DNA of 64,000 bases, from positions 2,790,001-2,854,000 of the forward strand of contig NZ_CP074570.1 in assembly GCF_019900845.1 (NCBI RefSeq), given 5' to 3'. A program made the position numbers and the translations under genes. Under the pieces are notes generated by a model. That model saw only the letters and a list, made by a program, of their open reading frames with translations, did not search any database and had not been told where the DNA came from. This document shows, piece after piece, positions 19,510 to 26,518 of the stretch (the first letter of the stretch is position 1; each line of letters opens with the position of its first letter). The stretch is from Paraneptunicella aestuarii. Its GTDB lineage: Bacteria; Pseudomonadota; Gammaproteobacteria; Enterobacterales; Alteromonadaceae.

Positions 19510-19797
19510 ATGACCAAACGAAGAAAGTTTTCCCCAGAATTTAAGCGCGAAGCTGTCGCCTTAACGCAACAGCCAGGTGTTAGTTGTCGTCAAATAGCAT
19601 TAGACATTGGCATCAACCCTAATATGTTGAGCCGTTGGAAACGTGAAGCGGAACAAGCGAAAGAGCAAGCATTTAAAGGCAGTGGCTCCCCGCGTGATGA
19701 AGAAGTGGCCCGTTTAAAAAGAGAGTTAGCCAAGGTCAAAAAGGAACGAGATTTTTTACGAGAAGCGGCAACGTTCTTCGCCAAAGAGTTACCTTAA
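19510..19797 (+). CDS. IS3-family transposase OrfA
   Basis: 95 residues. A helix-turn-helix ([37 protein letters not shown], about 6-42) is followed by a leucine-zipper-like heptad region ([20 protein letters not shown]). OrfA binds the element ends and is joined to OrfB by frameshifting. The ATG at 19510 follows GGAG; the frame is open further upstream but without a ribosome site. Confidence 0.9.
   Translation: MTKRRKFSPEFKREAVALTQQPGVSCRQIALDIGINPNMLSRWKREAEQAKEQAFKGSGSPRDEEVARLKRELAKVKKERDFLREAATFFAKELP
19752..19758 (+). promoter_or_regulatory. T-TTT-TTA slippery heptamer for -1 frameshifting
   Basis: The heptamer lies in the OrfA frame as TTT-TTA codons, 39 bases before the OrfA stop. 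The -1 frame is open from before this point through to the orfB start at 19845, so a -1 shift here yields an OrfAB fusion, the normal transposase of IS3 elements. Confidence 0.7.
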
Positions 19798-20374
19798 GGT
19801 ATCAGGCGATAAAACGTTGTCGCGCTCAGTTTTCGATTAGACTCATGTGTCGTTGTTTGAATGTATCACCTAGCGGTTATTACGCTTGGGCGGCGCGTCA
19901 ACCAAGCCCGCGAGTCCTTGCCAACGCATACATACTTAAGCGAATTAAGGATATCCACGAAGACAGTCACGGTATCCTTGGTGCTCCTCGCATGTTGGAA
20001 GACCTTCTGGATGAAGGGATTAAAGTGAGTTTAAATCGTGTCGCTCGACTGATGTCAGTCAATGGTATTCAAGGCTGGCCTCGTAAAAAAGCTCGGGGAT
20101 CAAAACGTCATTCCATTCGCCCTGATGGCTTAAAGAATCATCTTGAACGAGATTTTTCTGCATTAGAGCCAGAAACAAAATGGGTTACTGACATAACAGA
20201 AATTCCGACTCAAGAAGGAAAACTCTACTTATGCGTGGTATTGGATTTATTCAAGAAACTGGTTCTGGGCTGGTCGATGCACCATAGGCAAGATCGCTAC
20301 ATGGTAATGCGAGCAGTGGAAATGGCAATCTGGCAGCGTGAAGGTAAACATGAGGTGATTCTGCATTCGGATAG

Positions 20375-20651
20375 TAATAATGTTCTTGCTTTGTTTAATA
20401 GTGTAAATCACTCCTTAGTGTTTCATGCTTGAGACATGGTGCAGATAATGTACTGGGCTTTCTGACCCTCATTCCGATCGACCTTTTGTGTCATTCCTTG
20501 GATCTGTCGATTGCCCGGTTACATTATTTGGTGAGGGCAACCTCGCTGATATTTGTGACTCAAGAAGGGCCTGGTGATTATCTCATTACTGTCATGTCCA
20601 AGTATTCAGTTTGCTGCTCTCTTCCATATTTTTAAGAATTGGAGATAAGCG
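20375..20651 (+). ncRNA. Candidate IS110 bridge RNA (left non-coding end)
   Basis: Four segments match the expected guides when read in the bottom-strand orientation. ACATTATT at 20521-20528 is the exact complement of 20376-20383 (left donor end). AGAAGGGC at 20563-20570 equals 21740-21747 (right donor end). GGCTTTCT at 20456-20463 is complementary to the right target AGGAAGCC with one mismatch. CATTCCGAT at 20470-20478 equals the left target CATTCGGAT with one mismatch. The target pair comes first and the donor pair second, as in known bridge RNAs. Folding was not computed. Confidence 0.65.
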
Positions 20652-21734
20652 ATGAATCAAGCAAAAGTGATTGAAGCTGGATATGTTGTTGGCGGCGTAG
20701 ATACTCACAAAGATATCCACGTTGCTGCGGTTGTAAATCATTCAAATCAAGTTTTATCGAGTGAAAGCTTTCCTACAACGCGATATGGATACAAAAAAAT
20801 GCTGAGTTGGATGTCATCATTCGGCAAAATCTCACGTGTAGGTATTGAGTGCTCTGGCTCATATGGTCAAGGACTGCTTCGCTATATGCAGTCCAGTGGT
20901 GTAGAGGTATTAGAGGTAACAGCACCAGATAAATCAGATCGCCGTAAACGTGGAAAAGACGACACTTTGGATGCACAAAATGCTGCGCATGCCGCGTTTA
21001 GTGGGCATCGGACGGTTACACCGAAATCCAGAGATGGAATGGTTGAATCGCTACGAGTGCTAAAAAGTTGCCGTAAAAGTGCCGTGGCAGCAAGAACGGT
21101 TGCATTACAAATGATTAGAACAAGTATCGTTTCTGCGCCAGAGGAGCTGCGTGACACCTTAAGACACATGACTCGGATGAATCTAGTCCGCACCTTGGCC
21201 GCTACTCGGCCTGATTTAACGAGCTATAAAGATATTACGACAGCTTACAGAATCACTTTGAAGTCGTTGGCCCGAAGATATATTGAACTTCACGATGAAA
21301 TCGCAGATCTCGATAAAATGATTGCTACGATTGTTGAAACACTAGCACCAGAGTTATTAATGCAAACAGCTGTTGGATACGAATCGGCAGCGCAACTACT
21401 AATCACTCTAGGCGATAATCCCGAAAGGCTTAGTTCTGAATCGAGTTTCGCCGCTTTATGTGGTGTCAGTCCAATTCCTGCATGATCAGGAAAAACAAAT
21501 CGGCATAGATTAAATAGAGGTGGAGACCGCGCTGCAAATAGTGCACTTCACATAATTGCCATAGGAAGACTTCGAACTGAAGAACGTTCACAAACCTATA
21601 TCAAGAAGCGCACGGCTGATGGCTTATCGAAAATGGAAGCATTGAGATGCTTGAAAAGATACATAGCTCGCGAAATCTACTATCTATTAAGAAATAGAAA
21701 CGCGTCTATAAATGCTATTCAAATTACTACTTGA
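20652..21734 (+). pseudogene. IS110-family DEDD transposase with in-frame TGA
   Basis: The N-terminal RuvC-like DEDD domain is complete, starting GGVDTHKDIHVAAV, with the glutamate in GIECSGSYG and the aspartates in KDDTLDAQNAA. The C-terminal Transposase_20 domain reaches GVSPIPA and meets TGA at 21483-21485. Translation then continues in frame as SGKTNRHRLNRGGDRAAN and on to a normal end at 21734. Relatives have a serine at the stop position (ASSGK), so one base change TCA to TGA would explain it. As it stands the product lacks the catalytic-serine region and should be inactive. GGAG precedes the ATG. Confidence 0.85.
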
Positions 21735-22034
21735 CTCTTAGAAGGGCATCAGAGGAAGCCAATATACCAGCGGTGATTATCAGCGTCTGCTCAAACGCAA
21801 TCAGCTAATCAGCAGTATGAGTGCAGTTGGACATTGTGGTGATAATGCGGCCTGTGAGGGTTTCTTTGGAATGTTAAAGCGTGAACGGGTAAACCATCGG
21901 CGCTATCGAACACGAGATGAAGCAAGAGCGGATCTGTTTGATTACATTGAAAGGTTCCATAACCCGAGAATGCGACGTAGACTAGCGAATCAAGACAAGA
22001 AGTTTAAGTCTTTATAAAACTGTCCGTAGAAACG

Positions 22035-23303
22035 GGGTAGAACCCGAGGTATCCCCACAAATAAATCAGGCAAATCAATAAATTAATTCGCAAAGGAAGG
22101 AACATTCATGGCATTTGGTGATCTGATCAATCGCCAAACATCACAAACCCCAAACGGATACGCCATGAATGTACCCCAGATTTTGAATAAAACCATCACA
22201 CTTGTCACCCCCAGTATGCATGTCACTAGAAGAAAATCACCGCTCGCTTGCATGACCAGCATATTGCATGGAGCAAATGCGACAGTGACAAGTATTGGTC
22301 GTGGAATTTCATCCTCTGCTGGAGAAAAACATAACATTAAACGTGCTGACAGGCTGCTTTCAAATAGCCACTTATACATTGAGTTATCCGGGATTTATGG
22401 TTTCATGGGAAGGCTTTTTACGGCGGCTCTTTCTACTCCGGTTATTCATGTCGATTGGTCTGACCTCGATGAATATAAACGACATTTTCTTCTTAGAGCT
22501 TCATTAGCATTTGAGGGACGAAGCATTACTCTATATGAAGAAGTGCATGATATTGGAACCAAGGAAAAACCAGCAACACATCGCCATTTTCTGGATGTGC
22601 TTAAATCCATTCTTCCACCGGGTTCAACGCCTGTTATTGTCACCGATGCAGGGTTTAAAACGCCTTGGTTTAATACCGTGTTATCACTGGGATGGCATTT
22701 TGTTGGACGAGCAAGAAAACCCAACTTTTTCCATATAAACGATGAAAACTGGCAATGTATCACTTCCCTTTATCCTGCTGCGACATCGTGTCCTAAAACC
22801 TTTGCTGGACAGTTGTGTCGGAGCAGTCCAATGGATGTACGATTCGTTTTATATAAACAAAATCCCAAGGGGCGTCATAAGCTTAACCGCTCCGGCACCT
22901 CCTGTCTTAAAGGCCCATCCCAAAAGGGCGCTAAACGAAACCGTGAACCATGGTTATTGGTGACGTCGTTACCAGATAAAAGTCATTTGGGTAAACGTGT
23001 GGTGAAAATATATCAAACCCGAATGCAGATTGAAGAAACGTTTCGGGATATGAAGAGCCCACGTTTTGCCTTGGGATTTAGCAATAATCTGAGCAAAGAC
23101 ACACGGCGTTTACGCATTCTGGTGTTGCTCACCACTCTGGCCCATCTCGTTGCTACGCTGACGGGGTGGACGGTAAAAATGGCCAATAAGCATCGTCGTT
23201 ATCAAGCCAATAGCCTAAAAAATAGAGACGTATTGAAACTAAAACTAGCGGAAGTGAATTATGTTCCCATTTAAATTTGTGGGGATCCCTCAGGGTAGAA
23301 CCC
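22035..23303 (+). mobile_element. IS10-like element (IS4 family), right copy
   Basis: 1269 bases. The inner end reads GGGTAGAACCCGAGG then TATCCCCACAAATAAAT; the outer end is the exact mirror of the left copy's outer end. The stretch between the inner end and the start codon differs from the left copy although the coding parts are the same. Confidence 0.85.
22108..23274 (+). CDS. IS10-like transposase (IS4 family), right copy
   Basis: 388 residues, identical to the transposase at 18216-19382, with the same D-D-E residues. AAGGAAGGAA precedes the ATG, a better ribosome-binding region than that of the left copy. It is intact and is the likely source of active transposase for both copies. Confidence 0.93.
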   Translation: MAFGDLINRQTSQTPNGYAMNVPQILNKTITLVTPSMHVTRRKSPLACMTSILHGANATVTSIGRGISSSAGEKHNIKRADRLLSNSHLYIELSGIYGFMGRLFTAALSTPVIHVDWSDLDEYKRHFLLRASLAFEGRSITLYEEVHDIGTKEKPATHRHFLDVLKSILPPGSTPVIVTDAGFKTPWFNTVLSLGWHFVGRARKPNFFHINDENWQCITSLYPAATSCPKTFAGQLCRSSPMDVRFVLYKQNPKGRHKLNRSGTSCLKGPSQKGAKRNREPWLLVTSLPDKSHLGKRVVKIYQTRMQIEETFRDMKSPRFALGFSNNLSKDTRRLRILVLLTTLAHLVATLTGWTVKMANKHRRYQANSLKNRDVLKLKLAEVNYVPI

Positions 23304-23628
23304 AAAAATGATTCGGTCATCGAAGCCGTTTAGCTGTTTTTCACTAACAGCAGTTCAAAGCTGCTTTTTCGATCTCGAGGAACCTCAAGTGCAATTTCAC
23401 TATGGACACTACGAACAGATTTGGAGAACCTACCAGTACAGGAGTTACAGGCATTTTTTCCGGTAGGTTCATTTTTAGAATAACCAAGATGCTGTTCCAT
23501 CCAGCTTCTAGGGCTCTTTCTACAACTTTCTTGGTGAGTTGTTTTAATAATCCTGATTCGCCCAAAATATCTTTTGGTGAATCACAACTTTCAAGCAATT
23601 AATCGATTAGTTTGTCTAAAATTGGCAT
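23304..23628 (-). pseudogene. Degenerate IS256-family transposase, N-terminal fragment
   Basis: Reading left from ATG 23628 gives MPILDKLID, a TAA stop, then LLESCDSPKDILGESGLLKQ, LTKKVVERALEA. The reading frame shifts there and continues as QHLGYSKNEPTGKN, then SVRSVHSEIALEVPRDRKSSFE, the classical IS256-family N-terminal region. It is cut at 23303 by the IS10-like end. One stop, one frameshift and the truncation mark it as a relic. Confidence 0.85.
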
Positions 23629-23770
23629 TCTTACTTCCTACTACTTCATTTAACAGAATGTCAGTACACAACTCTTTTTCCATTCAAGAATGAGCCAGAT
23701 CAAGCAACCTGACTCAAGAGAACACCTTGAAAGAGCCTATGTAGCTAAGCTTTAAATTGTAGAAGTTAAC

Positions 23771-24055
23771 TTATGAGTTAGCCGCCAATCGAACCAACCC
23801 CACTATCCCCTCCTCAAAATCTAGCTTTAGCTCATCTTGCCTAAGCTGAAGCTCGTAGGCGGCTTCAAGGTAGGGATTGGAAAACCCGATAATAATTAAT
23901 TTTGGGAGTGAAGCTTGAAAGATATTCCCTTCAGGAGCGCTTTCTAAACAAAGTTCTTCTTGCATTTCACTGAGAGAAATAGAAAGTTTGCTATCTATTG
24001 ATGATATTTGTTTGACAAACCATGGTTGTGGTTTTGTATTATTGCCGTTAGCCAT
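23771..24055 (-). CDS. Small hypothetical protein next to the integrase
   Basis: 94 residues, not recognised. It is acidic overall with a central hydrophobic patch (LPKLIIIGFSNPYLEAAYEL) and no signal peptide or membrane helix. AGAGG stands 5 bases before the ATG, a good ribosome site. It lies 92 bases downstream of the integrase on the same strand and probably belongs to the integrated element. Confidence 0.6.
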   Translation of the reverse strand: MANGNNTKPQPWFVKQISSIDSKLSISLSEMQEELCLESAPEGNIFQASLPKLIIIGFSNPYLEAAYELQLRQDELKLDFEEGIVGLVRLAANS

Positions 24056-24147
24056 AATTACCTCTGCTTAGGTTGTTGTGGTTAGTCAGGTAGTTGGGCT
24101 GCAACCCTTCTATCTGGCGTTAAAAATTCTTCGTTGTCTGATGTATT

Positions 24148-25305
24148 TTAAAAATCTGTCAGCAGCTTCTCGAAAGCGCTGCCGTCTTTTCTCGTTAAAT
24201 TGGGAACGTATCGAGAATAAACTCGAAATAGCATTGCTGTACTTGTATGCCCTAATTGCTTAGCGATCCATTCAGGACTCTCCCCTGCTGCCAACCACAA
24301 TGTTGCTGTGGTATGTCTGCTTTGATAAGGATTCCTTTCTAGTATGTTCAGTCGCCTTAAAAGTGGATACCAAACTCGTTTAGTGACGTTCCTATGCTGC
24401 AAGGGCGTCCCTGTGGCGCTACAGAACACGAAACCAGATCGATTAGCCGTCATTGCTCTTTGGGCTTTTAAAGCCTCTATTACGGGCTCTGACAAATCCA
24501 CATGGCGATAAGAACCATCCGTTTTAGTATCCTGGATATTGCCATTTACCAAAGATTTGTAGATCAATAGTTGCCTGTTATCTAAATCGACATACTTCCA
24601 CTGCAAACCGTCAATTTCACCCGTACGCAATCCAGTAAAAAATCGAACCGTATAGTAATTTTTGAAGTCATCTCGCACATATTTGATCAGCCTTTTAACC
24701 TCATCCATAGTGAAAGGATTTATCTCGGTACGTGGTACAGATAATTGCTTAATACCACGCCACGGAGACTCAAATTCAAAACGATCTGCGGCTTCTTCCA
24801 CAATCATCTTAAGCGGTGAAAGAATATGATTGATTCTTGAGGAAGATAGTCTCTTTTTGGTCACTGGAGACTCTTCTGTAATTTTACGCCTGAAATCCAT
24901 AATGTCTGCCTTTTGGATTTCATGAAGTTCACGCTCTCGCCAAACAGGCAAAAGATGCTTGTCCAATATTCCTCTGATGTTTTCAATCTGCGATTGTCGC
25001 CATTCTACTTGCTTCTCAGCAAACCAGATTTCAGCGAATACACCAAATAACATACGGTTACCAATTCGCTTAAATTTCTCCTGACGAATTAAGTTTTCAA
25101 ACTTTTCCACCTTAGGGCTATCAGGAAAGTATCTGGAGTAATCGAATTTACCCAATTTGATTTCTGCCTCAATCATGCTGATTAGCTTTTCCAGGCGCTT
25201 ACGATTTTGAGGGTTATCAAGATGGCTTGTCTGTTCTCTGCATCTAACTCCCTTGAAACGGAAGTCCACATATAACTTTCCATCTCTGGCATTAATAGCG
25301 CCCAT
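24148..25305 (-). CDS. Tyrosine recombinase/integrase with Arm_DNA-bind_2 domain
   Basis: 385 residues. The N-terminal DUF3596-type arm-binding domain (GAINARDGKLYVDFRFKG, about 1-65) is followed by a SAM-like core-binding domain and the catalytic domain. The catalytic residues are R in FFTGLRTGEIDGL, R in PYQSRHTTATL, H in QLGHTS and the nucleophile Y in FRVYSRYV. It integrates and excises a mobile island by site-specific recombination. It starts 2 bases after the excisionase-like gene and is transcribed away from the tRNA-Asp genes, which are the likely attachment sites. Confidence 0.92.
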   Translation of the reverse strand: MGAINARDGKLYVDFRFKGVRCREQTSHLDNPQNRKRLEKLISMIEAEIKLGKFDYSRYFPDSPKVEKFENLIRQEKFKRIGNRMLFGVFAEIWFAEKQVEWRQSQIENIRGILDKHLLPVWRERELHEIQKADIMDFRRKITEESPVTKKRLSSSRINHILSPLKMIVEEAADRFEFESPWRGIKQLSVPRTEINPFTMDEVKRLIKYVRDDFKNYYTVRFFTGLRTGEIDGLQWKYVDLDNRQLLIYKSLVNGNIQDTKTDGSYRHVDLSEPVIEALKAQRAMTANRSGFVFCSATGTPLQHRNVTKRVWYPLLRRLNILERNPYQSRHTTATLWLAAGESPEWIAKQLGHTSTAMLFRVYSRYVPNLTRKDGSAFEKLLTDF

Positions 25306-25307
25306 AT

Positions 25308-25517
25308 TTAGCCCACCAGTAATGTAAGAGGATCAGGCCCTTGATGCATTTCTTTTTCTATCTCTTCCCAAAGATACAGAATTTTGCGACCACCAAATGG
25401 CCTTACGTAATGAACACCTTCAAAGAAAACCGAATCCTTTAGTCTTTCCCTTACCGTTCTGACATCGTATTTAATTTTAGCGGCAAGCTCTTCCGCTGTA
25501 AGATAGGTGTATGACAT
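25308..25517 (-). CDS. Excisionase-like winged-helix DNA-binding protein
   Basis: 69 residues: LTAEELAAKIKYDVRTVRERL forms a MerR/AlpA-type helix-turn-helix, followed by VHYVRPFGGRKILYLWEEIEKEM, the wing and substrate-contact pattern of excisionases. GGAGG is 5 bases before the ATG at 25517, so a longer frame to 25556 is rejected. It is co-transcribed with the integrase and should set the direction of recombination. Confidence 0.8.
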   Translation of the reverse strand: MSYTYLTAEELAAKIKYDVRTVRERLKDSVFFEGVHYVRPFGGRKILYLWEEIEKEMHQGPDPLTLLVG

Positions 25518-25631
25518 AATACCTCCAAAAGTTAAATTATTAACTTTGCAACACATTTAATACCTACAGGAGTTACTTTACCACCATAAATACCTTCTGC
25601 AAGTATTTTTTATTATCTGGAGGGATTATTT

Positions 25632-25835
25632 TTGGTTAAGTGTCATTTGAGCCGAATTATGGGTGAGCGTAAAATTAAAGTTGCTGAGCTTTCCAGAGAG
25701 ACAGGAATTAATAAAAACACGTTACATAGGATGTATAAGGAAACTGCTTCGAGAATTGAGCTAGATGTAGTAGAAACACTCTGCCGCCACCTTGATATAG
25801 GCATCGCAGATTTATATGAAATTACTGATGAATAA
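25632..25835 (+). CDS. Xre-family regulator (YozG-like)
   Basis: 67 residues, almost entirely a Cro/CI helix-turn-helix (HLSRIMGERKIKVAELSRETGINKNTLHRMY) with a C-terminal dimer segment (LCRHLDIGIADLYEI). The start is TTG with GGAGGG 8 bases upstream; the start fits the usual MVKCHLS beginning of this family. It is divergent from the excisionase gene and shares a 114-base promoter region with it, so it probably controls the int-xis pair. Confidence 0.8.
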   Translation: MVKCHLSRIMGERKIKVAELSRETGINKNTLHRMYKETASRIELDVVETLCRHLDIGIADLYEITDE

Positions 25836-25840
25836 AATGG

Positions 25841-25987
25841 GGTTTGGTCACGGTGACCATTCCAAGAAGAGCAAGTGCTTATAGCCAAATATTATTTTTT
25901 CGCAAAAATTGGAATCTATTGGCAAAAACACCAAGTGATACCCGGCCTTTTGATACAAAAGTCACGGTTTGGTCACGACATGGTCAC
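25841..25987 (+). repeat. Cluster of GGTCAC motifs between the Xre gene and tRNA-Asp
   Basis: GGTTTGGTCAC occurs at 25841-25851 and 25966-25976. The first is part of a perfect palindrome GGTCACGGTGACC (25846-25858). A third GGTCAC starts at 25982. Iterated sites next to an integrase and a tRNA suggest arm-type integrase sites or a regulator operator. Confidence 0.5.
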
Positions 25988-26059
25988 AAGCGATATATTG
26001 AGTTGCACTGGAATGTGCTGATATAAGAGATAAGGTATTGATTTTATTGACATGAATAG

Positions 26060-26136
26060 TGGCGGAGTGGACGGGACTCGAACCCGCGACCCCCGGCGTG
26101 ACAGGCCGGTATTCTAACCAACTGAACTACCACTCC
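26060..26136 (-). tRNA. tRNA-Asp (GTC), copy 1
   Basis: 77 bases with encoded CCA. The acceptor stem is GGAGTGG/CCACTCC, the anticodon loop is CTGTCAC, and the TPsiC arm contains GGTTCGAGTCC. Copy 1 lies next to the integration module, 3' end facing it. A 7-base leader/trailer complement (ATGAATA/TATTCAT) flanks it. Confidence 0.97.
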
Positions 26137-26211
26137 GCATTATTCATTTCAGAAATCTTGTTAGGAACAAGGAATTATCTGAATTTTGCAGATGAAATAT
26201 AACTTTAAAAG

Positions 26212-26288
26212 TGGCGGAGTGGACGGGACTCGAACCCGCGACCCCCGGCGTGACAGGCCGGTATTCTAACCAACTGAACTACCACTCC
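26212..26288 (-). tRNA. tRNA-Asp (GTC), copy 2
   Basis: Same 77-base sequence as the copy at 26060. It is the 5' member of the tandem pair in transcription order. A perfect 10-base leader/trailer complement (AACTTTAAAA at 26201-26210, TTTTAAAGTT at 26295-26304) flanks it. Confidence 0.97.
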
Positions 26289-26518
26289 GCATTATTTTAA
26301 AGTTTTCAAGAAGTTAAGAAGATACTCTTGTATTTCTTTGAACCCCTCGTCCACCGCGGCGCAGATAATACGGCGATGGCAGAAATGAGTCAACAGCTTT
26401 TTTTGAAAAAGTCGTTCGTTAGCTTTATTTATGCGCGAATTGTTCAAAGTTTGCTTTGTTCAAACAAAAATTCAACAAACTTAAGGCTTATATCCATAAA
26501 TCAGCCAAGTTTTTAGCG

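Larger units (their letters stand above)
20375..21750 (+). mobile_element. IS110-family element inserted in IS3 orfB
   Basis: 1376 bases, flanked by the dinucleotide AG on both sides (20373-20374 and 21751-21752). There are no terminal inverted repeats. The left non-coding end is 277 bases and the right one is only 16 bases after the final stop. Long left end, short right end and a 2-base core are the layout of the IS110 subgroup, whose left end encodes a bridge RNA. Confidence 0.88.
19845..22017 (+). pseudogene. IS3-family transposase OrfB, split by IS110 insertion
   Basis: The 5' part (19845-20372) encodes the integrase-like domain with the first catalytic aspartate (WVTDITEI) and stops at the second (LHSD). 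The 3' part resumes at 21751 with R-G-S-Q-Y-T-S-G-D-Y and carries the catalytic glutamate (NAACEGFFGMLKRE) and the C-terminus. Removing 20375-21750 restores one continuous reading frame. OrfB is therefore inactive, and with it this IS3 copy. Confidence 0.9.
19459..22032 (+). mobile_element. IS3-family element interrupted by an IS110-family element
   Basis: Imperfect terminal inverted repeats are visible: TTTTACGGACA at 19460 and the complement of TTTCTACGGACA at 22021-22032. The element contains orfA, a split orfB and the inserted IS110-family element. Without the insertion it would be about 1.2 kb, normal for IS3. It lies tightly between the two IS10-like copies. Confidence 0.85.
18187..23303. 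mobile_element. Composite, nested IS structure with inverted IS10-like ends
   Basis: Two IS10-like copies in opposite orientation (18187-19456 and 22035-23303) bound an IS3-family element carrying an IS110-family insertion. Both outer ends share GGGT..ACCC followed by TGAGGGATCCCC. The layout recalls Tn10, but the interior contains only other insertion sequences and no passenger gene. The 9-base outer flanks differ, so there is no target duplication for the whole. Confidence 0.8.

Noticed and set aside
21483..21485. TGA as a selenocysteine codon in the IS110 transposase
   Set aside because: No selenocysteine insertion hairpin is evident directly after it and transposases of this family have serine here, so a nonsense change is simpler.
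18187..23303. Composite transposon carrying a resistance or passenger gene
   Set aside because: The interior consists only of the IS3 and IS110 elements; no passenger gene is present.
25844..26026. Rightward 60-codon frame between the Xre gene and tRNA-Asp
   Set aside because: GTG-type opening without a ribosome site; the frame is made of the GGTCAC repeat region and has no protein-like composition.
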